Shown here: positions 34,886 through 45,944 of the stretch, in pieces
Position numbering within the stretch: position 1 is the stretch's first letter
How the letters are laid out: every line of letters starts with the position of its first letter
Origin: Diatrype stigma
Lineage: Eukaryota > Ascomycota > Sordariomycetes > Xylariales > Diatrypaceae
NCBI GenBank assembly: GCA_022225965.2
Contig: JAKJXP020000050.1
Span: 1 to 64,000, forward strand
DNA: 64,000 bases
Direction of reading: 5' to 3'
The notes under the pieces: model-generated
What the model was told of the DNA's origin: nothing
What the model saw: only the letters and a program-made list of their open reading frames with translations
Database searches by the model: none
Translations under genes and position numbers: made by a program

Positions 34886-37561
34886 TCACCCGATATTGAA
34901 CTCCCCAGAAGCGTCCATCACGGCTTTCATCTTCATGCGCATGCGCCTCGCGGCATCCTCATCCACCACCGCCGACGCGTTCCTATCTATACCATCATCA
35001 TCGTCATCATCACCACGCGTCCTCTTCCCACCACCACTACTAGTCTCGTTGCTGTTCTTCTCCTGCTGCTGTCCGCTACCACCACCACTACTCCTACCAC
35101 CACCGCCGCCACCAGCGCGGACGGTCCTCCTCGCCGACGGGCCCCCGCCGATGCCGCCGGGGGCCTCCCGCAGCGCGAAGCTCTTGGCCGTGTGGCCGAG
35201 GTGCAGCTTCGTGATGTCGAAGAAGCCGCGCTCGTCGCGGACGTGGGTGGCGTAGGCGCGGATGTGCGAGCGGAAGGCCTTGCGGGCCGCGTCGAGCAGC
35301 TTCTCGCTGCCGCCGCTTCCTTTTTGCCCCTGCCCCCCTTTCTGCCCATGCGGCCCTCTCCGCCCCTGACCCTGCTCCTGCCCCCCTTGCTCTTTCCCGG
35401 ACGCCAAAAGCCGCTGCTCGAGGTGCAGCTGCAGGGCCTCGGCGCGGGAGTTGGGTGTCTGCTTCTCGGTGACGAGGGTGGGAGGAGAGGCGACAGCGAC
35501 TGGTCGTCTTTTCTCTGCCGTGTCCGCACCCGCATCCGCATCCGCATCTGAATCCCCGTCCTCGGAGGAGGATGAGGATGGAGAATCCATCTCTACAGGC
35601 ATGGTCGTTCTCGGGAGGGAGATGGGCGTGACGAAGCCCTTCTGGATGGTCGGCTCGTAGGGCTGCGTGGACGCTGGCGTCGCGCTGGAGGCATCGCCGT
35701 TGCTCTTGCCGAGGAAGCCGATGTAGCCCTCCTCGCAGCCGGGCTGCAGGAACAGGGTGGCCTTGCCGGACCGGCCGGCGCGGGCCGTCCGACCCACCCG
35801 ATGCACGTGATCGGCGGCGCTGAAGGCCGGGTCGTACTCCACGACCAGGTCGACGGCCGGCACGTCGAGACCGCGGGAGGCGATGTCGGTGGTAAGAAGG
35901 ACGGACGGGTCCTTGGAGCTGTGGAAGGCGGCGAGCGTGGCCGTGCGCACGGACTGCTGGAGGGAGCCGTGGAGCCGGAGCAGGCGTATGGACGGGTTCG
36001 CAGGCGAGGTGATGTAGGCGGAGCTGGAGACGGTGGTGGCGGTGAGTGGGTTGTCGTCAGCGGTGTCGTGGGAAAGGGTATCTCGGAGAAGGTCGAAGTG
36101 GAAATCGACGGAATCGGCGCAGGATATAAATATGATAGCCTTCATAATAGATCCCTTGCGAGCGAAAGAAGACTTAAGCAGGGCTATCAAGGTGACTAGC
36201 CGTAACTTAGCGGGGACGATCAGGAAAGTCTGCTTGAGTTGCGATGGCGCTGAAAAGCCCACATCGCTGGTCTCCACGGCACCATCGGCATCACCTTCCG
36301 TCTTGGAAGCTGTGATGTGGGTGGCGTCTTGCAGACTGATCTCTCCCAGCTTCTGGACGTTCATCTTCATCGTAGCCGAGCAGAGCACGGTGACCCGCCG
36401 CTGAGGCAGCGCATCGAGCTTCACGCCGTCCTTATCTACTGCCTTCAGAGCCTCTTTGCGGATCTTTCCAACGATATTCCGCAGCTCCTCTTCAAAACCT
36501 AGTTCCATAAGCCGATCGCCCTCATCCAGAACTAACCATCGTACTGTGCCCACATCTAAAACTTTGGTGTTGTCTAGATGATCAGCTAGACGACCGGGCG
36601 TAGCGATGAGAATGTTGACACCTTTCCTCAACCGCGCCTTCTCCGACTTCTTGCTCTCTCCACCCATGACGGTCGTGCTAACGATCCACGGTGCACAGCG
36701 CAATAACCCCTCCAGGACGGTGGCGATCTGCTTGCAAAGTTCTCTTGTTGGCGCTAGAACGATGGCGAGCAGGCCGGAATTGCGATGAATCTGGGCACCG
36801 TTGCTTGATCCATCTTCATTCTGGCTTAGCGCCACGATGCGCTGTACTATAGGCAGTAGATAGGCCAGGGTCTTTCCCGAACCGGTCTCGGCCTGCAGGA
36901 AAGCATCGCTATCCTCCTTGACCAACTGCGGTATCGTGTTCTTCTGTATGGACGTAGGCGCCTTCATCTCGAGCTTCGAAGACAGGTGCTGGGCTATGCG
37001 CCGCGACAGGCCAAGCGCGAGGAAATTGGCGGCTTCGTCGGACAGCGGCGCGTTTGACGGTTTCGCGGGCTCGGACTCTTCTACCTGGTCCTCGAACACG
37101 GTCTTGGGGGTAGGATTGGAGGTGAACAGCCGCGAGGTCACCATGCCACCATTAGACTTCGCGTCTTGCTGGCCATGCCTGTGTCCCGTGCTGATGCTGC
37201 CCGGCGGCAGCTTGCCCGTCATGTAGGATACAGACTTGCCGCTCGCATCGGATCTCCTCCCGCTTGGGCCATTGCCGGTGTGATTATTCTGGCTCTGATA
37301 GCCTTCTACATCGGTCCTCTGACGCTTCGTCGGACGGTCCCCGTCGCCAAACGTCTCCGAATCTTCTGCGGCTCTGCGATCCCGACGATCGTTGACGAGC
37401 GGGGTGTGATTGCTATTGCTCGAGGGGCCTTGTGGACCTTTGTTGTTTGCGGTTCGTTGGGCGCGGACTCGATCTCGCCAGCGGCCGCCGGTAAATTTGA
37501 CTTGTTTCTTCAGTGGCGCGTCGCCAATGTCGAAGTTCAGGAGCATGCCAGTGTCGGCCAT
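34886..37561 (-). CDS. DBP7: DEAD-box ATP-dependent RNA helicase Dbp7
   Basis: A single exon encodes 891 residues from MADTGMLLNFDIGD, the conserved Dbp7 start; the frame runs 60 codons further upstream without similarity. Helicase motifs are in order: Q motif (MKAPTSIQKNTIPQL), I (AETGSGKT), Ia (PTRELCKQI), GG-type, TPGRLADHLD, II (VLDEGDRL, the DEGD variant usual for Dbp7), III (CSATM), IV (IIFISCADSVDF), V (TTDIASRGLDVPAVD) and VI (HRVGRTARAG). The C-terminus holds a domain with ALQLHLEQRLL and FRSHIRAYATH, then Gly-rich and acidic low-complexity stretches, ending GEFNIG. Dbp7 acts in the nucleolus in early assembly of the 60S ribosomal subunit. The gene is intact and probably essential or near-essential. 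Confidence 0.95.
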   Translation of the reverse strand: MADTGMLLNFDIGDAPLKKQVKFTGGRWRDRVRAQRTANNKGPQGPSSNSNHTPLVNDRRDRRAAEDSETFGDGDRPTKRQRTDVEGYQSQNNHTGNGPSGRRSDASGKSVSYMTGKLPPGSISTGHRHGQQDAKSNGGMVTSRLFTSNPTPKTVFEDQVEESEPAKPSNAPLSDEAANFLALGLSRRIAQHLSSKLEMKAPTSIQKNTIPQLVKEDSDAFLQAETGSGKTLAYLLPIVQRIVALSQNEDGSSNGAQIHRNSGLLAIVLAPTRELCKQIATVLEGLLRCAPWIVSTTVMGGESKKSEKARLRKGVNILIATPGRLADHLDNTKVLDVGTVRWLVLDEGDRLMELGFEEELRNIVGKIRKEALKAVDKDGVKLDALPQRRVTVLCSATMKMNVQKLGEISLQDATHITASKTEGDADGAVETSDVGFSAPSQLKQTFLIVPAKLRLVTLIALLKSSFARKGSIMKAIIFISCADSVDFHFDLLRDTLSHDTADDNPLTATTVSSSAYITSPANPSIRLLRLHGSLQQSVRTATLAAFHSSKDPSVLLTTDIASRGLDVPAVDLVVEYDPAFSAADHVHRVGRTARAGRSGKATLFLQPGCEEGYIGFLGKSNGDASSATPASTQPYEPTIQKGFVTPISLPRTTMPVEMDSPSSSSSEDGDSDADADAGADTAEKRRPVAVASPPTLVTEKQTPNSRAEALQLHLEQRLLASGKEQGGQEQGQGRRGPHGQKGGQGQKGSGGSEKLLDAARKAFRSHIRAYATHVRDERGFFDITKLHLGHTAKSFALREAPGGIGGGPSARRTVRAGGGGGGRSSGGGSGQQQEKNSNETSSGGGKRTRGDDDDDDGIDRNASAVVDEDAARRMRMKMKAVMDASGEFNIG

Positions 37562-38154
37562 GGCTGCGTCTGTTTTTGCTTGTTTCTCCCTTTTGTTCTT
37601 GGCTGCTCTACTGTGGATTCGAAGAGGGACGATGCGATGAACCTTGAAAGCGGCAGAATTTCCGAACTTTTTGGCGGTCAAATTGTTATCAGAGAAATGG
37701 CCAGCGCTAGTTAAGTAATGGCTTGGCGCTGACCCCACCAAGTTCTAGTCTAGACCCCGAGCCAAAGTGCAAGTCCAACACTGGACTATAGAAGAGCCTC
37801 CTATATGACGACCGCTATATGACTGCATGTGTACCCCTTAGCACGACTTATACCCCCTTAAAAAGAAGGCAATTATATTTGCATGGTAATACCACGATTT
37901 CAGTTTCAATACCCTCATAAAAAAGCACCATTTCCTACTTATTCATCCCTTTGAAATCTACTTGATAAATGTATCTATCAAGTCGGTAGGCATCTATCTA
38001 TATCGCCTAATGCTTAAGTCATGTCGTTACCGGATTGAATGCTCCGAACCCATTTCATTCACACTTACATCCGTATCCACCCCTACACCCATCTTGTGCC
38101 GTCGTTCCCTCAATTACCTAGTCTATCTTCTGGACTAGTGCCTAACTTAGGGCG
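37562..38154. other. Intergenic region between DBP7 and TRS85
   Basis: Both neighbours are on the minus strand, so this holds the DBP7 promoter and the TRS85 3' UTR. In-frame codons run upstream of the DBP7 start as far as 37741, but without family similarity. Confidence 0.45.
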
Positions 38155-40581
38155 TTACCCAAAATCATCCTTCGGCGCACCCGGATCCCGCATCTCCCCT
38201 TCCGCAGCCACGACAGCCGATCTCAGCGGCGCCGTCTCGAGGCCTCCCCCAAGCATGCTGACCCTCCTCGCCCTCGCACTAGCAACATCGCCACCGCCGC
38301 CACCGCCGCCTTGGCCTTGATCGAGCGCCTCGCTCTCCTCGTCGACGAGCTCACTCCGACCTCTTCCCGGGGCATCATCGTCATCATCATCATCATCGCC
38401 ACCAGCGCCCGCCTCGCTCCCGTGTCCGCCCACCCCGGCCTCGAGGTGGCGGTTAAGCTGCTGGCCGATCCCGAGCATGAAGGCGCTAGCAGCGGCGAAC
38501 TTATCGATCCCGCCGCTGCCCGTCTCGCCCGACGCGGTCGGAATCTCGGCGTACAGGTTTCGGGCCTCGTTGAGACAGCGCTGGGCTTGGATGAACTTGC
38601 CGCGGGACAACCAGGCCTCGGAGGCTAGGGCGCACCAGAGAGCGGCCTTGCGGCGGCGGCCGCCCCAGTTCCGCGTCCCTTTCCCCTGCTTAGACGCGTA
38701 GCAGACGGCCAGGCGCTCGCGGAGGAGGGCGTCTCCGGCGGGGCCGAGGACGCGGGTCTCCAGCAGGCGGACGCCCCAGCGGGCGGCGTCGTCGACGCTG
38801 GAGCCGCCACGCAAACGCAGGAGCTCGAGGCTCAGGAACAAGCAGCGCGCGGCACCGTAGGGGGCGCTGCAGCGCGTCAGGTACGAGTACGTGGCCGACT
38901 CGAGCATGGCATCGATCGTCTCAGCGCGCGTCTTGGCCGAGATGTTCTGCGGCGTGATGAGCATGCTGAGGGCGGCCATCTCATTCGTGGCCGCGTGATA
39001 CTTCCACGCCTTGTCGTTGCTGAAATCGCCCCGCAGCAGGTCGTAGGTCGAATACGCGAGCTTCCAGTCCCGCAGCATGAAGGAGTAGTCGGCGAGCTTC
39101 CGCATAATGGCCTCCGGCGTCTCTGCCCGGTAAAAGCCCAGGGGCTCATAATTACTGCCTGAACTTGGACCGGATAGGGAAGACCTTGAGCTGCCGCCGA
39201 ATCCCCATCGCTTCGTAAGGCCAAGGAACCGCCCGGCAACGCCTCGCCGCCTTGATGCTACCTGGTCGTTCCACACTGACACATGTCGCTCCATCGTGGG
39301 CACAATAGACTGTGTTACCATCTCGCGGATGAAGGTCCGTACGGCCGTCGCATCCGATTCGAAGATATATCTAGTAGGAGCTTCGAAGTCCTCTTCATCG
39401 TCGCTCCTCTTTATATCGGCAAGTTCTTCCGATGATGGCATCCACTCGCTGCGTGGTAGTGGCAAGCTGTCGTCGTCGGTTGCGACACTCTGGGTGCCCC
39501 TAATCCGTAATAGGTGGCAATGTAACCCAAGATTCCGTTTCATCTGCTCGAAGAGCGACATGGACCGCGTGATATCGTCTTTCTCGTCATCGTGTATTAG
39601 TACATAATATCTCAAATATTCAGCGTCTACCCAATTAGGTAATCGTTTGTCCCCGGTACTTGAATCGTTGTAAAGCCGCCGTAATGTCTCGATTGGAGCC
39701 TGGCAGCGAGAGCTTATGGCAATAACGCATGCCACTGGGTGTGCAAATGTTTCGTGCGGCGCCACCGGTAAACCCGACAATAACCTACGTAGGAAAAGCG
39801 TATAGTATGGTGACGGTGTGTCCACATCTAATTTGTGGCTCGCAGGGCTATGAGGCGTCCCAAAATACGAGTCCTCAGCATAGTTGAGGTGGCGTTCCAC
39901 GACCGCTTCTACCTCTGCAATGTTGCCTCCCCGTTTTGAACCCTGCCGGGCTGAATCGCCCTGCTTCTCCGAAGCGCCGTTGGTCCTCTGTGCATCTGTA
40001 TTTCTGAGACCAGCTGTAATCGGTTCAGGATGCTCGATATCCTCCCCAAAGCGGACGAAGTGTATCGCGTAGTCTTCGTACGTGCGGCTCGAACCGTTGC
40101 TATCTCGTATAACCACCTTGCCTTGGACTTGTTCACCGAAGGGGCGAAGTAGCTCCCAGAGACCGCGCTCGAACCCTTTCTCTCTCATCAAAACGTCGGT
40201 GTCTTCGGACGTATAGACAGCAACATGCGGTGCGAAAGCCTTGAGAATGAGGTTGAGTGGATCCCCGGGTGTGTCTCCAGCACCCTGGCTAAGAGCTAAG
40301 GCATTGTTGATAGGTGCGCCGAAGATGGAACCGGATGTCCGGACTGAAGAGGGTCGGCCGACTGGAGACTGGGGCCGCGAACCCGGGGGTGATAAGGTCG
40401 AGGCATAGAGGGAGGCGGCGGAAGGATGGGACCGTCGGTATGGCAGAGTGAGTTCGGATTGGGAGAGCGGCAAGCCTTCGCTGAGGGATTGGCGGGTTTT
40501 CGGCATTTTTATAGAGGAGGCCGCCATGGGGGGTGACGATATTGGCTGGGTGGGCGATCCATAGTCGAAAGGCTGCTGCAT
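38155..40581 (-). CDS. TRS85: TRAPP complex subunit Trs85 (TRAPPC8-like)
   Basis: A single exon encodes 808 residues starting MQQPFDYGSPTQPISSPPMA. After a Ser/Pro-rich N-terminus the Trs85 signature begins: NLILKAFAPHVAVYTSEDTD, then LMREKGFERGLWELLRPFGE and YEDYAIHFVRFGED. Further conserved blocks include RDWKLAYSTYDLLRGDFSND and YLTRCSAPYGAARCLFLSLE, within helical repeats. The C-terminus carries a run of Asp (about 38370-38395) and a Gly tract. Trs85 defines the TRAPPIII complex, the Ypt1/Rab1 exchange factor acting in autophagy and Golgi traffic. The length is close to other filamentous fungal orthologues. No intron is needed. Confidence 0.92.
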   Translation of the reverse strand: MQQPFDYGSPTQPISSPPMAASSIKMPKTRQSLSEGLPLSQSELTLPYRRSHPSAASLYASTLSPPGSRPQSPVGRPSSVRTSGSIFGAPINNALALSQGAGDTPGDPLNLILKAFAPHVAVYTSEDTDVLMREKGFERGLWELLRPFGEQVQGKVVIRDSNGSSRTYEDYAIHFVRFGEDIEHPEPITAGLRNTDAQRTNGASEKQGDSARQGSKRGGNIAEVEAVVERHLNYAEDSYFGTPHSPASHKLDVDTPSPYYTLFLRRLLSGLPVAPHETFAHPVACVIAISSRCQAPIETLRRLYNDSSTGDKRLPNWVDAEYLRYYVLIHDDEKDDITRSMSLFEQMKRNLGLHCHLLRIRGTQSVATDDDSLPLPRSEWMPSSEELADIKRSDDEEDFEAPTRYIFESDATAVRTFIREMVTQSIVPTMERHVSVWNDQVASRRRGVAGRFLGLTKRWGFGGSSRSSLSGPSSGSNYEPLGFYRAETPEAIMRKLADYSFMLRDWKLAYSTYDLLRGDFSNDKAWKYHAATNEMAALSMLITPQNISAKTRAETIDAMLESATYSYLTRCSAPYGAARCLFLSLELLRLRGGSSVDDAARWGVRLLETRVLGPAGDALLRERLAVCYASKQGKGTRNWGGRRRKAALWCALASEAWLSRGKFIQAQRCLNEARNLYAEIPTASGETGSGGIDKFAAASAFMLGIGQQLNRHLEAGVGGHGSEAGAGGDDDDDDDDAPGRGRSELVDEESEALDQGQGGGGGGGDVASARARRVSMLGGGLETAPLRSAVVAAEGEMRDPGAPKDDFG

Positions 40582-42522
40582 ATGTCACAAGCTCTAATTG
40601 TGACAGCCGCGGAGGCCGGGCTGACGATGTCCTCCTACTACGTATCCGGTCGTATGGTTGAGCAATGCTGCTTCTATTGTTGCAATGTGCCTGTAATCAA
40701 AATATGTCAATGTTTGTGGGAGCATAAAAAAGACACAATTCCGCTGTATGCACCACTTGAATTGACTGGTCTGGATCTGTATATTGCAAAGGTAGAGAAA
40801 GGTATCTCAAGGTTGCTGCATTGGCGTCTCTAAGGCTCATTCGGATGAGGTAAGAAAGGTACCGGTTTGGAGGTACCTACCTCCTACCACCACCTTACCT
40901 TACACGGTAGTGATACAGGTGCCTACATACTACATACATACATACATACCTAGCTACTTCGATATTTAGCGGTAGACTTTAGCCGAAATACTGCCGATTA
41001 TGAGCTCTACCACGTAATAGGCATGTCGCTGCTGTCCGGGTGTGCTGCGCCGTGTCCCCAGTAGCTCGACATGATACCTTCAATACTATGAGGATTCCCT
41101 AGCAACCAGCGGTTCCCAGGGAGCACCCAAAGACACGCGAACGACACGACACAACACATCTACCTCAGTCAACATCCAATGGCTCACCATACATACCGCA
41201 CCCAGGTATATAATCCCATTCATGAGTTTGTCCTTCAACAATCATCAAGGGGCTTAGTGGCCGAGCGGGTTCGTCATCAGATCGATTCTTTATGCTAACC
41301 TAGAATCCAGATCAAGTATGCACAAGCCCATTGTCACTTTGCTTCCAACATCCACTTTGCTTTCAACAGGAGCCCTGGGCTACTACCAAGATAGTGATGA
41401 TGTCATGTCTGCTTGGATCCATCAATTGAACTCCCACGCCAATTGAACTCCCACGCTTTCAGCACTCCTTAGGAAGCAATGCCTAAGGAGGCAAATACCG
41501 TCTGCCGTCTATCTAACGAAAGATGGAGAGATCCGTAAGTTGCTACTCTCCCTCTTCCCAGCCTCACCTTTCTTAAGCCTCTTGATGATTGTATTTTTTT
41601 TCTTTTTTTTTTCTTTCTTCTTTTTTTTCGTCCTTCGTTCTACGATACGATCATTGTCTAGTTGATATCGTTCTGTTATTTTTCTTTGCATCCTTGTGAG
41701 CCTTATTATAAAATACCTTTCATCATTAAACTTAAGGCCGATATCCTTTTTTATATCCTTCGCACCTCGCCGTGAGAGCGATTCCCGTATAAATTGCGCA
41801 TCTCAGCATATATCCAGGTCGAGACCACGCCCAATGCTACGTCATGAACTATATAAGATGTAACAAAATGCACACCAGTTCCGGTGGCCTAGTCGTAGCC
41901 TATACCTCCTTTCCCAAATTGGCGTTGCATGTCCTGAGAGAGGACGAAAAGAAGAATCCGGATGCGTAAGGAGCTCCCATGCCGCTCGATCCATCCAGAG
42001 GGCGGGCGGGCTATATTGGCAATTCAAGCAGCATAGCCGAGATGAAGGCAGCGTAACCTTCCATCTGAGGCAGATCTCGCGTACCGTAGTATCGATTACC
42101 CTGTGTTTCCAGACGCCCAATATGCTTCCAAGTTAGCCGATACGTGGTATTCCTGCAATTGCCGCCTTCCCCACATGCGATCCTGCAGAGACGTTGCCCA
42201 GATTTAGCCAGGTCGAGACTTCGTACGATTGTAGCCGGCCGCGCAAGCCGGAGGCTACGTGAGAATTATTCCACCTTCTACGTGTATTTCCATACTTACT
42301 GCCTGCCTATATGGATTGTCCATGTCTTTCGGGAGGGGTCACCAGCATGCGGCCACGAGGATTTTGCCAGTACGAAGAGTGAGCAGCTCGCTGTTAAATA
42401 GCCGGCGATGCTGCCGCTGCTCGTCTCCAGCTGGACGACATCTCTCTATCTCGCCTTCCTCTGAACCTGCGTTTGCCAGCTACTTGAAAATCCATCGCAA
42501 AAGTCACACCAAGACGGCAACC
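40582..42522. other. Large intergenic region
   Basis: About 1.9 kb without a recognisable gene. It holds a CATA microsatellite (about 40931-40950), a T/C-rich tract (about 41585-41630), and a tRNA A-box-like stretch near 41256-41275 that does not fold into a tRNA. The last part is the promoter of the secreted protein gene. Confidence 0.4.
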
Positions 42523-43397
42523 ATGTCGTCCCGCAAGGTCCTCGTCTCTCTCCTCATGGCTGGCTGCGCATCAGCCAAGTCTGGGATCTATCGCAGGCAA
42601 GAAGCATGCACAGCAGCGTTGCTGATCGACGACTTCTCCCAATGGGAAGAAGGCCTGAACCTGCTGGAAGGGGCAGCAGGCTGTAAGTACCCCGTCTCCC
42701 TCCCCCGCCCTTCCTGCTCCTCCTTTGCGGGCGAACGGGAAGAAAGAATAACAGAAAGAAACAGCAAGAAGAGGGGCAGTCAAACAAGAAGGAAGCGCTG
42801 ACAGCAACAACAGACGACGAGACCATCGAAGCCATCGGCGTCGACGACGAGGGGATCCTCGACTTCGAGCCCGTGTCCGTCGACACGTCGTACGTGTACG
42901 AGCAGTTCCCCTGCATCGACGCCACGGCGCAGGGGTTCGACGGCCTCAGCTTCGCGGTGCGCGGGCCCGCGGCGGCCTCGGTCTCCCTCGAGCTGCAGAG
43001 CAAGGCCGACTGCGGAAACAGCAGCGACGACAGCTACTCGAGCGCGTACTACACGCTGGACGGGCTCAGCGGCGACCTCGAGACGGTCGCCGTGCCGCTC
43101 GCCAGCTGGACGGGCGACGACGTCCACCTGACCGGCCTCGTCGGCGTCGTCTGGTTCGGCTTCTCGCCCGGGTCCAACGCCACGGACAACGAGTGGGCCC
43201 TCGATACCGTCCAGCTGTCCTGCGCCGCCACCACCACGCCCCCCGAGGACCCCGAGCCGACGTCGACTTCTTCGTCGGTGCCGACCTCCTCGGCGACATC
43301 GACCTCCTTTTCGACGTCGTCATCGAGCTCCTCGTCGAAAACTGCGGCAGCTACAACGACCACCGCGGAAGCCTCGGCGACTCAGGAGGTTTTTTGA
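42523..43397 (+). CDS. Secreted protein with beta-sandwich-like domain and Ser/Thr-rich tail
   Basis: Two exons, 42523-42682 and 42814-43397, are spliced over a 131-bp intron (GTAAGT...ACAG) to give 247 residues. The N-terminus (MSSRKVLVSLLMAGCASAKS) is a signal peptide, followed by a possible Kex2-type site (YRRQE). The central domain (about 30-175) starts LLIDDFSQWEEGLN and has repeated beta-strand patterns plus DNEWALDTVQLSC, resembling galactose-binding or carbohydrate-binding beta-sandwich folds; I cannot name the family. The final 60 residues are Ser/Thr-rich, as in O-glycosylated wall-associated linkers, and end TQEVF without a GPI hydrophobic tail. It is probably extracellular. Function unknown. 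Confidence 0.75.
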
Positions 43398-44537
43398 AAG
43401 ATCTCGGACTCACGGGGGTACTGACTTCGTTTAGCTCCGGGGTATTTTGGGTAGGATGGGAAGGCAAAGGCCATTTGGTTGGTTTAATATTGCAGATTAT
43501 CTTATCCATAAAAGTTGTGTGAGACGTAGTGGCCAATGTGAAGCTGTCAAATCTGCGAATGAAACTACAACTGAACCGTGGCAGTAGAGAACCAGTTGAC
43601 TCTTGACTCCCTCATAAGTGATGTCAAGCTACGGTCTCTTTCTAATATGTTGTTTGTCGTCCTTACAATCTGCTGAATCTATGTTAGCAGCCGCTATTGA
43701 GTGGCTCGGGGGGTGTTGTTCAACCCCTGAGATCTATATTTAGTGTGGTGTAAGCGGGGAGTTAATAAAACCCTGGGGTCTCTAGATTTGTCGGAATACC
43801 AAATCTTACCTTTTAGTCAATGTCGATACAATTACAAGGTAGACATAATGAGTATATCTGAGCGATTAGCATAAATTCCGTATTTCATATGAGTAGTGAA
43901 TATATATACAGAGCCGGTATATTGTATTGGTGCTCCCTTTGATTAAAAGTGGTTGGTGATTTTAGTAAAATTGGGAAGATGGGAGAAAAGGTCAAGGGGG
44001 CCGTTTCGTATCGGATAAATCAAAACGAGTAAGACACACATATATATACTTATTCAATTCAGCATGGCGGACAAGTTTCGTGGCCAGGCTTCGATCTATC
44101 TGATAGCTTCCGTCCATCGCCTTACCTATCTCCCAGACCCCTTGCTGTGAGTGAACAGAAGACAATGTAACACAATTGGCTTCTGTTGGGGAACTGGTAT
44201 TGTAGCTGTATTGCAGGTGATATAGGTTCGTTATCATGCAATTCGCACTAATCAGCCCAAGTCAAGCAAAGAAGCAAGCTCATGGCAACGAACAGTATAA
44301 GACACAAATCGCATTGATCACTGATGCTCTAGGTATAGCAGGATCCTGCTCCCACGGGAGCGATTTATTTTCGTACCTACCGACTGATGGTGACGGAAAT
44401 CTAATAGCGATGGCCTAGCCATTTCCACCCATCCTTCCACTGAAACCTCACATATTGCTTGATTGATAGCCCGGTCAAAAACAAAGAAAAAGACAAGAAA
44501 CTCCACATTCGCCCTGCGTCCTTCCACCCCAACTACA
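43398..44537. other. Intergenic, convergent 3' ends
   Basis: It lies between the secreted protein gene (plus) and the aspartate aminotransferase gene (minus). It is moderately AT-rich and has no recognisable gene. Confidence 0.45.
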
Positions 44538-45944
44538 CTACTGCAGCTCCCGAACGACCTTATCTATAGCCTTGGCGACGTAGTCGACGTTCTTGGTGTT
44601 GAGGCCGGCCATGCTGATGCGGCCGTTCTTGGTCATGTAGATGTGGGCGTCGCTGCGGATCTTGAGGACCTGCGCCTCGGTCAGGCCGGTGTAGCTGAAC
44701 ATGCCGATCTGGTCGGTGATGTGGTTCCAGGAGCCCGGGGTGCCGAGCTTCTCGAGCTGGCCCCGCAGCGCCTGCCGCATGCTGATGATGCGCCCGGACA
44801 TGGTGCGCAGGTTGTCCTCCCACTCGGCGAACAGCGCCGGGTCGTTCATCACCGTGGCGGCGATGCGCGCCCCGTACAGGGGCGGGTTCGAGATCTCCGA
44901 CCGCTGCAGGATCGCGAGCTGCGAGGCGATGCGGGAGATGGTGGACTCGGCGTCGGGGGCGGGGCCCGTCACGAAGTGGAAGCAGCCGGCCCGCTCGCCG
45001 TACAGGCCGAAGTTCTTGGCGAAGCTCTGGGCCACCATCAGCTCGAAACCCTGCTCGACGAAGTAGCGGACGGCCGCGTTGTCCTTCGACAGGTCGCCGG
45101 TGGCGAAGCCCTGGTACGCGCAGTCGAAGAAGGGGAAGTGGCTCTTCTGGCGGATGATCGCGGCGAGCTCCTTCCACTGCTCGAAGGTCGGGTCGACGCC
45201 CGTCGGGTTGTGCGCGCAGGCGTGCAGCAGGATGACGGACCGCTCGGGCGCCTCGAGAATGGCCGACTTCATGCCCTCGAAGTCGAGGCCGCGGCTCTCC
45301 GCGGAGAAGTACGGGTACTGGGCGACCGGAACGCCGACGTTGCCGAAGATCTGGTTGTGGTTCGCCCACGTGGGGTTCGAGAGGTAGACCTTCTTCGTGC
45401 CGGGGTAGAATCTGGAGAGGAACAGGGCGCCCAGATGGACGGCGCCGGTGCCGGAGATGGTTTGTACCGATGTCACTCGCTTCTCCTTGACAGCGGGAGA
45501 GTCGGCGCCGCCTAGGATAAGCTCGGCGGCCTTCCCTGTGAAGGCGGGAAGGCCGGCGATTGGGGCATATTCGTGGTTGAGCTCTGGATCGTTGCGGAGA
45601 ACTTCATCTGCCTATGATTCAAGAGGGCGAGGTAAGTTGAGTACAGATAGAAAGATGATACGCAATACGTAATATGGATTCCAAAATACCTTCTTGACAA
45701 CAGGTAGAACCCACGGCTTCGCATTGTCATCACGGTAAGCACCGATCCCCTATTCAGAAACCCTCGTGTTAGTGAGACCGAAATGTCTACTTTGGACAAG
45801 GAGAGCTGGGGTTTGGCTACGAACCAAGTCGACTTTGTTGGGATTTTCGTCGGCTCTGTAAGCTCTCATAAGCCCGAAGAGAGCATCTTCGGGAGCTTGA
45901 GGCACGAGATCGGCCGTGAAGCTGGTAGCTGAAGGTGGCGACAT
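44538..45944 (-). CDS. Cytosolic aspartate aminotransferase
   Basis: Three exons, 45825-45944, 45690-45749 and 44538-45611, give 417 residues with introns of 75 and 78 bp. The enzyme swaps the amino group between aspartate/2-oxoglutarate and oxaloacetate/glutamate using PLP. Diagnostic blocks include NKVDLGIGAYRDDNAKPW across the first splice, NHEYAPIAGLPAFTGKAAEL, SGTGAVHLGALFLSRFYPGT, HACAHNPTGVDPTFEQW (Asn contacting PLP), DCAYQGFATGD, SFAKNFGLYGERAG with the Schiff-base Lys, and SNPPLYGARI. I chose MSPPSATSF at 45944, which fits cytosolic forms; an in-frame Met at 46007 would add 21 residues. No clear mitochondrial presequence is seen, so it is the AAT2-type cytosolic enzyme, feeding the malate-aspartate shuttle and amino-acid synthesis. 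Confidence 0.95.

Noticed and set aside
34853..35551. Plus-strand frame rich in Thr/Pro/Leu opposite the end of DBP7
   Set aside because: It is the antisense of the low-complexity C-terminal part of DBP7.
41250..41340. tRNA-like stretch with an A-box match (TGGCCGAGCGG) and partly complementary ends (GGGCTT/AAGCCC)
   Set aside because: No T-arm with a TTCGA loop at the right distance, no proper anticodon arm and a mismatched acceptor stem; not a tRNA.
44463..45515. 350-codon plus-strand frame opposite the aspartate aminotransferase
   Set aside because: It is an antisense shadow of a GC-rich exon whose opposite strand has every family motif.
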